From the NCBI GenBank assembly GCA_023014485.1, contig JAJOZX010002571.1, positions 565,001 through 629,000 of the forward strand: DNA of 64,000 nt, read 5' to 3'. Positions 54,781-64,000 of this stretch are shown here, piece by piece (the stretch's first letter is position 1; each line of letters starts with the position of its first letter). This stretch comes from Bathynomus jamesi (Eukaryota > Arthropoda > Malacostraca > Isopoda > Cirolanidae). The notes below the pieces were generated by a model that did not search any database, was not told the origin of the DNA, and was given only the letters and a program-made list of their open reading frames with translations. The translations under genes were made by a program, and so were the position numbers.

Positions 54781-55389
54781 TTTACAGCCACACCTACACT
54801 TTTCCTCCTAAGTATATATATTGTAATGTATATGGTGGTAAATTTTGACTTGGTCCGCAATCGATATGGATCGTGACTTATTTTTGGTTGGATGGATACT
54901 GTAATGAAATTGACTGGATCCTTTGGATCTGATATATTTGCATGTCGGTTATAAATAGATATATAGTGTAACATATTTGTGGATAGTAGTCTATTAATTA
55001 TGACTTGATCCTCTGGATCCAGAGATTCTATCTTTAGTTTTAAATTGATAATTAATTAGTTTTAAATTGATAATTATTTAGTTTCATAAAAAATGGTCAT
55101 AATGTACAGGCAGTTTTTACATAAATTTCTTATGTTCTTGTGGTTCGGAACCCACGTAAAATTGTAGGTCCCCTCTGCCACCACGGAGGACATACACAAT
55201 TACGAACACAGTTAGGTAGACCAGCCATGAGTGGATCCTAGGGTCTTTGTTGGTCTGAAACATTATAACATTAATCTGGAACCAACTTGGAAAATAGACC
55301 AAGATACAAAACTCTGCAAGTGTGACCAGAACTTTGGAAGGCTTCCTATGAAAGAACTATATAGGGCTATGGGTTGATTGCCTGTTACC
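54781..55389. other. Non-coding DNA between transposon and repeat D
   Basis: AT-rich, with a short direct repeat TTAGTTTTAAATTGATAATT (55035 and about 55057). No gene recognised. Confidence 0.4.
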
Positions 55390-56088
55390 TCTCATCTGTT
55401 GGAAATTTCCAGCAGATTACAGTGGAGAGTTAATGACAAAACCCTACGTTTTTTCGTCAGAGAGTTGTGTATATGTAGGTCTTTAAAGGACCTCTATGTT
55501 TATTTGCCTTCAGTATTTGCGCTGCCTAATGGTAAACAAAGAAATTACCTCGCCTTATTATTTCGTTGGGCCTCACTTTTGTTCATTGGGTGCCACAATC
55601 TCTCGGTTTATTTGCTTAGGCATTCACTATACTTAAATACCTGAAGGAATAGGCCTATTCTTTTTATAGTTATTAGGTTTTATATTACAAGGATTTCACT
55701 CAGAACTTATAGGAAGATAAAATAAATCTTCCTTGCTTAAAGCATTGCTGTAACATAAGCAGCTCAGAATGCTGCAAAATATAAATCGTTCGCTTAAGAA
55801 TCTGCTGATTTTACAAAGTTTGTTGACTCTTCTCTCAAAATAATTTTCATAAGTCAGCAGTGGAAAGTTTTTATATAAAATAATAAATTTGGTTTTCTTC
55901 TTGTCATGCAGGCCCAATGCCTACATATGGGATTCTTGTATGGCAATTAATTTCATTCCCAATAGGCTATGTTGCCAATCCTGAGGCAATTTTGAAGTTA
56001 TTTAATTCAATAAATTAATAATTTGTATTTAATTAAGAACTAAAGGTATCACATATGATACCATATTGTAAACATGTATAGTTTTCCA
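55390..56088 (+). repeat. Dispersed repeat D, copy 3
   Basis: GGAAATTTCCAGCAGAT, TTGCCTTCAGTATTTG, AATACCTGAAGGAATAGG and GGCCCAATGCCTACATATGG, in the order of the other two copies. The family G transposase resumes just after it. Confidence 0.78.
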
Positions 56089-56129
56089 TATTTCCTTTGA
56101 GATGTATAAAATCTGAGGATTCTACATGC

Positions 56130-58590
56130 CAGAGTCAACCCACCTTGAATGACAGATCAGTATCAACACAGCCAAGCATAACAGCCATACAGATTTTGTA
56201 AGCATAATACTGATCAGTGCTGAGGTCCTCCAGTACTTCATTAGGAATAACTGGAAATTTTTAATTCTTAATTGGCTTGAATGAAATCACATCCCACTGA
56301 GATACACTTCCACCAACTTCAACCCCTATCTTTCCTGCAAATGAGTCTTGGCTCTTTGTTATTCCATCCAGAGTAACAAAGACATGATGAAGGGGGAGCT
56401 CATTACAATGTAGTAAGCAAATGCTCCACTGCAAAGGTCTACCAAGCAGTTCTTCCAGGCATCTGATAACTCCACCATTTGAACTGGTCATTGTATTAGT
56501 CGCATCAGATCCTATCATGACAAGTTTGGTTTGTAATTCAGTGTCTTTGAGGGCCTTGTATATCTCTGTTGCAATAGTTGACCCCTTGCCATTACTTGGA
56601 GTCACATGTGAGAGGTAGAAATCACCTGAAAATAGTATTCAGAAATTAGAACAATTTTTTAGATATTTCAGGCTTTATCTATTTTCCAATTTCTATATCC
56701 AAAATTCATCTTAATAAATATTTTGAGTAATATCTATTACAAAATGCAAACTAAAAATCAAAATTTAAAATCTTACCAGGTTCTCCTACAATTACATAGT
56801 GCTCTTCTAGCTCAGTTCTTCTGTAATATTTGCCATTCACTTCATTTGTCATCATTGTTGCATCTTTGTGACCATCCACATAAATAGCATCCACCAATTC
56901 AAACAATTTTACCCTCCTCTTTTCTTATGGCTTTACGATATTTTTCACATTCTCTTCTCCGCTTGTTCCTGCAAAGTTCATAGTGCAAATTTACTCAATT
57001 TTAAACACAGTTATTTAAGCAAGCTTCATAGGTTTTGACTAACAATATTTAAATTTCAACACTTGTTTGAAACATATGCTTATTTGTGAAATACTTGATT
57101 TGAATCAGATACTAATGTACAAGATAATTGGACTGTTACCTGTCAATTACGTTCATCTTATCAGTAGTAGTGATAATTCCATAATCTTCTAAAACTGCTG
57201 ACGCAACTGCTGCTCCAGCTCTAACACCCACTTGATACCTGGTAAAAGACATTTATTTTATATCAAGTTAATATTCTAAAAAGATGTTTATTGGACAGCA
57301 GTGTCCAAGATTTGGACTCTAACTATTAACAATGTTGCATGGATTATAAATCATTTTTCCAAAAGTATTGTCAACAGAGCAACAAGTGTGTGCAAAGCAT
57401 ACTCATATTTTAAACCATACAGTATACCTGTCACACTGCTGAGTGAGGTTTGGTAGACTCTTCCTATTTTGTTCTGTCCTGGATTCCTGTTGTTCACTGA
57501 CACCAGCTGTTTCATCATGTGATTCCAGGCTGCCCTGACTTGAAAGACTGTTGAGATCACTGTCATGTATTGGCAGTATTGCTGCTGAGCTTGATGGAAC
57601 AACTTGGAAAAACTCTTCTGAGCTCTTCCCTGGGGATAATAAAATACAATATGATTATGATACAAGATAGTTTACCAAAGACTCAAAAATAAAATTTTAT
57701 AATTTGTAGCACAATCATTTCAAGAAACCCAGATTTTTGGTGGCCATTAATCAAAAGTTTTTTAATTTGTATAGATTAAACTCAGATTCTTTTCTTTTGC
57801 TTGCTCCTGCTGTACTCCTCTCCTTTTGTATTTGATGTCTGCCGATGTAAGGCATTCCTTAAAACCAACACATTGTCCTATTCTAGCTGTTTTCTGGTCC
57901 TCATAGAAAGCATAGTCTTCTTCTGTCATTTTGAGTTGATACAAATGTTCCAAATCTCTTCTCCGATTTGAGTCCTCACAGAAGATGTCAAACAACTTGA
58001 AGTTTTTTCATTGAAGGAAGAAAGATCACTTCGGAACTTGTCACCACGTTTCTTTTTTGGATATCTATCAAACCTACAAAATTACCAAAACTGTAATGTT
58101 ATGAATGCAAATTTCAATTATAAACCCTAAGTTAAGTTCTAGTCAAAACAGAATTTATTACCAATCATTCTTATGATTTGCAAATCACTGAATCACATGA
58201 TTATTATGTTTATAAAATTACTGTCACAAACAAATAAATGTAATTACAAAATTTACAAAGGTATGACATATTTTAAATCTTTTTATGAGGGACTGAAAAT
58301 TTGAGTCTTACCTCAAAAATTCTTTGACTAGATCCTGAATCTTGCTGGTGACACTGGGACCTGAAATTGGATAGATATTACACCAAATCCAGTGTTCAAT
58401 CAGACTTAGTGCAACCATATTAGCTGTTTGTCTGGTTGTCCAGTTCTCTTCCTGCCATTACACATTGGATGACATCTTTACCAAGAGGAAGATTTCCATT
58501 GGGGAATGAGTCTGTGCTTGAAAATCTGTGACCTCCATCAAGAATTTTAACTGTTACTGCATCTTAATATCCTACTATGCAGTATTTTTT
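56130..58590 (-). pseudogene. Family G transposase, multi-exon upstream part
   Basis: The minus-strand exons, in order, read: SFPNGNLPLGKDVIQCVMAG and IEHWIWCNIYPISGPSVTSK (about 58560-58312, donor GTAAG); RYPKKKRGDKFRSDLSS with DIFCEDSNRRRDLEHLYQLK and EEDYAFYEDQK (58073-57760); GKSSEEFFQVVPSSSAAILP to LTQQCDR (about 57640-57430); YQVGVRAGAAVASAVLEDYG (about 57241-57139); ELEEHYVIVGEPG (about 56790); and SHVTPSNGKGSTIATEIYKA, LVMIGSDATNTMTSSNGG, SICLLHCNELPLHHVFVTLD (to about 56270), then LSTDQYYAYKICMAVMLG (about 56200). GT/AG sites survive at most joins, and a few frameshifts are present. Confidence 0.75.
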
Positions 58591-59045
58591 CGCAATAAGG
58601 TTATCAAAATATATGTATTTATCAAAACTATAAATTCAACTTGAAAAAAAAAATATATAATATAATTTCAAATAAAAAAACAAAATATTTGGAGAAAAAG
58701 GGCCGAAATATTGCATTTTTTGAGCAAAAATGAGGAAATATGGATTTTTTTATGTATTATTGACCCTACATCCCTGTGCAAATGTTTTAATCTGCCTCAG
58801 AGGTAAAAAAGACATCATAAACAGTTTTTAAATTGTCTTTCTATCATGTCCAGAACCCGAGATAGGTCACTGGGTTCAAATTTTGGTAATGTGCACATAC
58901 GATTTGTATAAATTGACTGGTAGCAGTCACAATTTTGTATGCAACCACCCACAATCGGTTTTAAAGTTTAATCCGGGACAAAAGACAGCTATCTAGCCCC
59001 CATCAAATTTGATCCTGGCACTTTTGATTTTTTCACTCCACCCTA

Positions 59046-59562
59046 CTGAGTGTATGGAGTATGCTTCAAATGTATGAGGTGGCTCAACCCACACAGCCAT
59101 ACTTGACTGGGTGGAATCAAAGGCTTTTTATCTCATCAATTCTCCACCTCTTGCTAACTGTCTTCAAACCCGCTCTCTTCGCCGCAGTGTTGCCTCACTC
59201 TCTTTTTCCTATCGCTATCATAATGGCCACTGCTCTTCTGAACTCTCTAACTGCATACCTCCTCCTTTAAGGAGAGCATGCAAAACCAGACTTTCTACAC
59301 TTTCTCATTTCCTTTTCTGTGCAATTCTCTAATGCAAGAGGTAATCAGTATTTTCAATCTTTCATCTACTCAACCAGTCAACTGTGGAACAATCTTCCTC
59401 AATACATCTTTTCCCCTATCTATGACCTCTAACCTTTCAAACGCACTGTGTCTAGGCATCTCGAAAACTCTGGACCTTTATTTTGGCTTTCTTCTTCTGT
59501 TGGGGGATGGGGGCGCTTTTGCGGCATTCGCCTTTGTCCCCTCCTTCCTGCATAAAAAAAAA
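59046..59562 (+). pseudogene. LINE A copy A3, 3' end after the insertion
   Basis: VESKAFYLINSPPLANCLQT, then HNGHCSSELSNCIPPPLRRA in the next frames, continues the thumb interrupted at 47873 (LVHPCM, then EYA). The 3' end GGGGGCGCTTTTGCGGCATT...CCTCCTTCCTGCAT is followed by A11 (about 59552-59562), the poly(A) tail. Confidence 0.82.
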
Positions 59563-60008
59563 AAATATATGTTATAAATAGTAGCTTCTTAGTTTTAAAT
59601 TTTTTTTGACGCATTCATGATTGAAAAAGAGAGTGTGCAGTGTAAGTAGTGTATATTCTTAGCTGCTTAAGTTATGTAAGTTACTTTGGTAGCTCTTTAC
59701 GAGTAAATAGTTGTGTTACTTAGCTGACTTGTGATTGACATTTTGCACAATTTTTTTTATAAAATATAGCTCATGACTTGGATAACCTCGATAGGCCCAA
59801 ATGCTTCATGTTTTCCAAATGTAATGTACCTGCACGGAAAAGTAAATGTGAAGGTCTCATTGACTTAAAAAATTTGGTTGAAAATCTTTTGTATGAAATT
59901 ATTAATGTGTTATAATGTGATTGTGGACCGACTAGATATCAGTTGACTTTCGGTGTGTGTTAACAGTAGGCGAATGGTGAATTTGAATTTTTGCATTTAA
60001 TGTTTTAG
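59563..60008. other. Tail of the 29.4-kb DCP2 intron
   Basis: AT-rich. It ends with the acceptor TTTAATGTTTTAG. No element recognised. Confidence 0.5.
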
Positions 60009-60331
60009 GCCTCTTAGAGAATGGTTGGCAGTGAGGTCCAGAAGCGGAAGTCTTCCTAACGATAAAGTGGGAGGCGGGAAAGAGTCGAGAAGAAGACATC
60101 GAAGTCTAAATGCAAATTCCGAATCATATTATAGAAACTTCTACAACTCCCCTTGTCCATCTTCCATTCCTTCATCAGCAGATACTTCTAAAAACAAAAG
60201 TCAGTATGTTTCTTCTTCGTCTACTCAGGTGGAGGGAAACTTCGATAAATCAAGGACTGCGGACACATCACCAAGGAAACGGGAAATGAAGTCAAAATCA
60301 AAAGGGAAGAAGAACAGTTTCTCAGGCTCAG
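60009..60331 (+). CDS. DCP2: DCP2 exon: Box B helix and disordered C-terminal region
   Basis: The first base completes the split Lys codon. PLREWLAVRSRSGSLPNDKV continues the preceding MVMPFVK, as in the PFIRPLRDWL of other animal Dcp2 proteins. Then comes a low-complexity Ser/Lys/Asn region (RRRHRSLNANSESYYRNFYN, SPRKREMKSKSKGKKNSFSG). The donor is taken at TCAG|GTTGGT (60332), which leaves one base and fits the next exon. Reading through would give a stop after 11 codons (ORF end 60369), so a short isoform is possible. Confidence 0.88.
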
Positions 60332-60500
60332 GTTGGTTGGTATTTAGTTTTGAGGAACTTAAAGAATAGTTTTGTGTTTGTAAAAGTTTTTGCATGTGAA
60401 AATATCCCAAATTTCTTCCTCAATATATTTTTGATAGGGAGCAGGGAAATTATGGTTTTATTTTCACTGTGATTGAACTCCTTTTTCCTTTGTTTCGCAG

Positions 60501-60760
60501 AAAACTTTAACAATGAAGACCATTCACAACAGAAATTTACCTTCAAAAGTCGTGGGAAATCGAAAGGTTGCCATTCTAACAACTGTAATAATACTAATAA
60601 TGCCATAAATAATCGCGGCAACATAAATAATACAAATTATACTTCATCATTAAACGGCTTTAGGTCTTATTCATGGCAAAATTTCAGAATCAATAAACGA
60701 GCTGTTAATGAAGCACTGGATAAGGTTTGGAGTGGTGTAAGTTTGGAGATGAAAGGATAG
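60501..60760 (+). CDS. DCP2: DCP2 last coding exon
   Basis: The acceptor TTGTTTCGCAG ends at 60500. Two bases complete Glu, then NFNNEDHSQQKFTFKSRGKS, an Asn-rich run and FRSYSWQNFRINKRAVNEAL, then stop TAG at 60758-60760. The SWQNFRINKRAV segment resembles the short conserved C-terminal motif of animal Dcp2 (SFKFDHNAI-like) thought to be a protein-interaction helix. GTAAGC directly follows the stop, so a 3'-UTR intron may begin at 60761. Confidence 0.8.
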
Positions 60761-61837
60761 GTAAGCCATGCCCAAATTACACAGTATAGTACATGGAAAG
60801 CGTTTTTCATTACAACTGCCCAATCTTTAAGAATTCCAGTTTCGTCTGTGATATAAGGTTAAAAAGTATTTTATATATGTATACATTTTACACTGAAAAG
60901 AAGCCGTTTCTTTATTATTTACGAATAAGTTCAGTTTGGTTTTAAAAATGAAACTCTTTCTTTAGGAAATGATTAGTAAAAAGTTTTATTTATTAAAGGA
61001 GAGAAATTTTACTTAATTTTTTCAGATAGCTAATTGTCCGAAACTCTGTACCGCTTTATATATTAAATTCTCAATTGCATTTACTAATTTAGAGGAATTC
61101 TATGAAGATTTTATTAAAGAAGTATTGGAATATCTTTTAAGTTTATAGTTAACGTTTGTCTTCAACAAGAACGCAAAATCGAGTGAGAATATCAACTGGA
61201 AGGAGTTACAGTAACAGAACGGTCACAGATAAAGAAGTAGAATTAATTTCGTAATCCAACATTATGTACCTCGTGTCTTCTCAACTAAAAAACACTGAGG
61301 TCCGACCAAATTAACCAAATAATGGGCTATTATGAAATGTATCTAATTTCATGTTAAGAAAAATATTTCTTACCATTTATTTATTCTTTTTTTCACAAAA
61401 AAAAAAAAAAAAAAAAAAAAATCGTCATTAAAAAAGTTTGTTTCTCATGTTGGCAACAGTTATTCTTAGTATTTACTCATTCTTTGGTTAAAGTATGTCA
61501 TCATAAAGTATGCCATAAATTGTTAATAATGAGCTAACATCATCTTTGTGGACATGGACTGAAGAGTTTGAAGTGACATTGGGCATCCCTGATCATATGC
61601 TGCTGGAGAGAAAAGGTTAAATGATTATTGTGATTAGTGTGCGTATTCTGTGTACTCGAAAATAGCACAAGTACAAACGGGTCAGGGAAGCCTTATGCAT
61701 ATATGTTAGTCATTGTTTGGACCCACTCATTTCCCGTAATGCCTATCACATTTTATCACAGGCATTACACATTACTAAACCTAACTTAACCTTCACGAAG
61801 TGATTAAGTGTTACAAGCATTTAATATGTGAAGTGAC

Positions 61838-61840
<3 letters not shown>
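60761..61840. other. DCP2 3' side, untranslated or intergenic
   Basis: No clear AATAAA signal was seen in the first kilobase. An A-run of about 32 at 61399-61431 could be an old retroposon tail. No ORF. Confidence 0.45.
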
Positions 61841-61845
<5 letters not shown>

Positions 61846-61898
<53 letters not shown>

Positions 61899-61950
61899 GG
61901 TGAGTCAAAACCCTGGAAACATAGGAACTATGCTTTTCAATGCAAATATT

Positions 61951-62000
<50 letters not shown>

Positions 62001-62034
62001 TGAAAAGCATAGTTCCTGTTTCAGTCTTTTGACT

Positions 62035-62095
<61 letters not shown>
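61846..62095. repeat. (AC)n/(AT)n microsatellite with an inverted repeat inside
   Basis: (CA)n at 61846-61873, then (TA)n tracts at 61874-61898, 61951-62000 and 62040-62094. Between them GTGAGTCAAAA...GGAACTATGCTTTTCAAT (61900-61942) is mirrored at 62000-62040 (ATTGAAAAGCATAGTTCC...TTTGAC). This is a small TA-flanked fold-back element in the microsatellite. Ile/Tyr ORFs here are artefacts. Confidence 0.85.
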
Positions 62096-62098
<3 letters not shown>

Positions 62099-62423
62099 TG
62101 TCCCACAAAAAAGTACACCCAACTTTAGATTGTACTAACTCCTCCAAAAATTGAGATATTTTGGATCTGTTTGATTGATTTAATATAGCAAATTATTCTT
62201 TGTTAACGTTCAAATTTATTCATGTTTAAACGAATTAGTGTTTAAGCATCTGCTTTTTAACTGAAGGGTACAAAAAAATGGATTGCACAAAATTGGTCAA
62301 TGAAAAAATAATGTGTGTGCTACAATGTAATGAAAAGACAAATGCATAATAATAGATACTTTAACATAATTTTAATAAGATACAAAGCAGATTTTTCTTT
62401 ATTCATTATTACAAAAGTTATGC

Positions 62424-62795
62424 TTAGTTTCGTTTTCTTTCAACATGACCGCCATTCCTATCGATACAAATCTCGAGTCGAGCTCTCATCTTCCCCATCA
62501 TTCTTTTGATAAGATCTGGATTGTCTTTTAACAAGTTGATTTCAGCTGTGATGCGAGTCCTCAAGTCATCTAAATTGATAGGTTGTGATGCAAATACTCT
62601 ATTTTTCAAATGACCCCATAAAAAGTAATCACACAGGATCAAGTCAGGGCTTCTGGGAGGCCATTCAATGTCATGGCCTGTAGCAATTACTCTTTGGTGG
62701 AAGACTTCCTGCAAGCATTCCTTCACAATAACTCTCCTGTGAGCAGGAGCTCCGTCTTGCACCCACCAAATACGATTAAATCGGTTTCCATAAGG
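62424..62795 (-). pseudogene. DD41D transposase C-terminal half, left arm
   Basis: The minus strand reads YGNRFNRIWWVQDGAPAHRR, VIVKECLQEVFHQRV, RSPDLILCDYFLWGHLKNRV and ICIDRNGGHVERKRN, then stop. 41 residues separate the QD and CD aspartates. Codons before the ATG at 62762 extend the protein into the spacer. The first Asp and the DNA-binding part are absent. Confidence 0.9.
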
Positions 62796-62797
62796 CG

Positions 62798-63136
62798 GTG
62801 CAAGACGGAGCTCCTGCTCACAGGAGAGTTATTGTGAAGGAACGCTTGCAGGAAGTCTTCCACCAAAGAGTAATTGCTACAGGCCATGACATTGAATGGC
62901 GTCCCAGAAGCCCTGACTTGATCCCGTGTGATTACTTTTTATGGGGTCATTTGAAAAATAGAGTATTTGCATCACAACCTATCAATTTAGATGATTTGAG
63001 GACTCGCATCACAGCTGAAATCAACTTGTTAAAAGACAATCCAGATCTTATCAAAAGAATGATGGGGAAGATGAGAGCTCGACTCGAGATTTGTATCGAT
63101 AGGAATGGCTGTCATGTTGAAAGAAAACGAAACTAA
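62798..63136 (+). pseudogene. DD41D transposase C-terminal half, right arm
   Basis: 112 residues nearly identical to the left arm. Visible changes are ECLQ to ERLQ, EWPPRS to EWRPRS, DLILCD to DLIPCD and NGGH to NGCH. Begins at MQDGAPAHRR, exactly at the palindrome hinge, so it has no upstream domain. Confidence 0.9.
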
Positions 63137-63473
63137 GCATAACTTTTGTAATAATGAATAAAGAAAAATCTGCTTTGTATCTTATTAAAATTATGTTAAA
63201 GTATCTATTATTATGTATTTGTCTTTTCATTACATCGATAGCACACACATTATTTTTTCATTGACCAATTTTGCACAATCCATTTTTTTGTACCCTTCAG
63301 TTAAATGCAGATGCTTAAACACTAATTCGTTTAAACATGAATAAATTTGAACGTTAACAAAGAATAATTTGCTATATTAAATCAAACACACAGATCCAAA
63401 ATATCTCAATTTTTGGAGGAGTTAGTACAATCTAAAGTTGGGTGTACTTTTTTGTGGGACATACTGTATATCG

Positions 63474-63710
63474 GCTATCAATAGGTTTCGAATCTCAACT
63501 GGATTCATCTTCAGCAAATCTAAAGTAAATTACAAATACCCAAAAGAAAATTGTTATAAAAGCAAAATTAAGTATTTGTTTTATAATTTTGTTTCTCTTT
63601 TATGACTTATTTTTGTGGATTTGTTTATTTTTTTTTTTAGATTTGCTGAAGATGAATCCATTTGAGATTCGAAACGTACTGATGGAATAAATGTTTTATG
63701 CAGTCGCTTT
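63474..63710. repeat. Inverted pair of hammerhead-like motifs
   Basis: Minus strand: CTGAAGA (63514-63508), stem GAATC/GATTC, GAAAC (63489-63485). Plus strand: CTGAAGA (63646-63652), TGAATCCATTTGAGATTC, GAAAC (63671-63675). The two lie about 130 bp apart, pointing outward, around AT-rich DNA. This resembles inverted terminal repeats of a small PLE-type element. Confidence 0.6.
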
Positions 63711-64000
63711 AGTTTTCATCTTCGTGTTTATATATATAAAAAATAATTAGTTTGGACTTACATTTCACATTATTCCGTGATACTTTTGTGAAAGTTAATT
63801 CAATGGTTCACTAATATATTCTATTTAATGTATGTTGTTCCTAGATTTTTATGTTATATATATATATATTTTTTTTTTTATTTATTTATTGGCAAAAGTA
63901 GTTCTTAAAGGCGAATTAACGCTTTGTAGATGGAATGACCTTTTTTTTTTCCCAGGATTTTGTGTGCGAATATATTTATTGTATAAAATTAAATTTTTTT
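63711..64000. other. AT-rich DNA to the window end
   Basis: Short (TA)n at 63730 and 63858 and T-runs. No gene. Confidence 0.4.

Larger units (their letters stand above)
47874..59045 (-). mobile_element. Family G element splitting LINE A, itself carrying about 7.8 kb of insertions
   Basis: The left terminus TAGGGTGAAGCGAAAAAATC pairs, inverted, with TAGGGTGGAGTGAAAAAATC at the right. TGTATGG occurs at both junctions with LINE A (about 47872-47878 and 59040-59047), probably the TSD. The C-terminal transposase exon sits at the left end (48348-47987) and the upstream exons at 58590-56130. LINE B1, the family R element and repeat D lie between. Confidence 0.78.
62096..63465. mobile_element. Fold-back DD41D mariner-like element, near-perfect palindrome
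   Basis: Arms 62096-62762 and 62797-63465 are inverted copies of about 667 bp with few differences, separated by about 34 bp. Outer ends are GTATGTCCCACAAAAAAGTA (left, with the initial CA apparently lost) and CAGTATGTCCCAC (right, inverted), next to TA-rich DNA. Each arm carries the 3' half of a DD41D transposase plus the same TIR. Confidence 0.93.

Noticed and set aside
61800..62154. Several Ile/Tyr and His/Thr-rich ORFs
   Set aside because: They are translations of (AC)n and (AT)n microsatellite in different frames.
1..64000. CRISPR arrays, operons, bacterial ribosome binding sites
   Set aside because: The window is clearly eukaryotic, and its repeats are transposon ends, microsatellites or tandem duplications.

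Overview
This is eukaryotic, AT-rich, intron-rich DNA from an invertebrate. The single-copy host gene in it is the mRNA-decapping enzyme DCP2, on the + strand: six exons lie at 11312-11471, 19107-19238, 19834-19917, 30388-30650, 60009-60331 and 60501-60760. They join in phase and carry a perfect Nudix box. The start-codon exon was not found and probably lies upstream of the window. The introns are about 7.6 kb, 0.6 kb, 10.5 kb, 29.4 kb and 0.17 kb, and nearly everything else in the window is transposable-element DNA, mostly inside these introns. LINE A strongly resembles retrotransposon proteins I remember from decapod crustaceans, so an arthropod, perhaps a crustacean, is my best guess (low confidence).

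Layout. 1-445: N-terminal exon of a family G transposase, running off the window edge. About 1500-5325: decayed family R transposon, broken by a 603-bp hAT-type element full of GGTACCGC repeats. 5349-9925: complete family K transposon with long terminal inverted repeats (TIRs) and a three-exon, 804-residue ORF with no breaks. 11.7-12.4 kb: fold-back repeat. 12.9-16.8 kb: inverted-repeat pair around a LINE C fragment. 17.5-18.5 kb: fold-back DD41D mariner. 20.1-26.0 kb: LINE A with a CR1-like LINE B nested in it. 26.0-29.8 kb: Penelope-like element (PLE) whose reverse transcriptase is split by a ZMYM1-like hAT element. 31.0-32.6 kb: LINE B fragment. 33.5-41.6 kb: a second LINE B fragment split by five insertions, the largest a 5.5-kb family G element. 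41.6-46.9 kb: LINE A fragment, family Z transposase-like pseudogene and dispersed repeat. 46.9-59.6 kb: LINE A split by a family G element that itself carries LINE B, family R and dispersed-repeat insertions. 61.8-63.7 kb: AC/AT microsatellite, a near-perfect fold-back DD41D element and a pair of hammerhead-like motifs.

The strongest observations are these: an unbroken family K transposon; two unrelated DD41D mariners with the same fold-back architecture (two 5'-truncated transposase halves joined head to head); hammerhead-ribozyme-like cores in inverted pairs inside short elements; and a nested insertion history in which many boundaries can be placed to the base from target-site duplications (TSDs). 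I use private family letters (G, R, K, Z; LINE A/B/C) because I could not search databases. They are labels for homology groups seen within this window, not published names.
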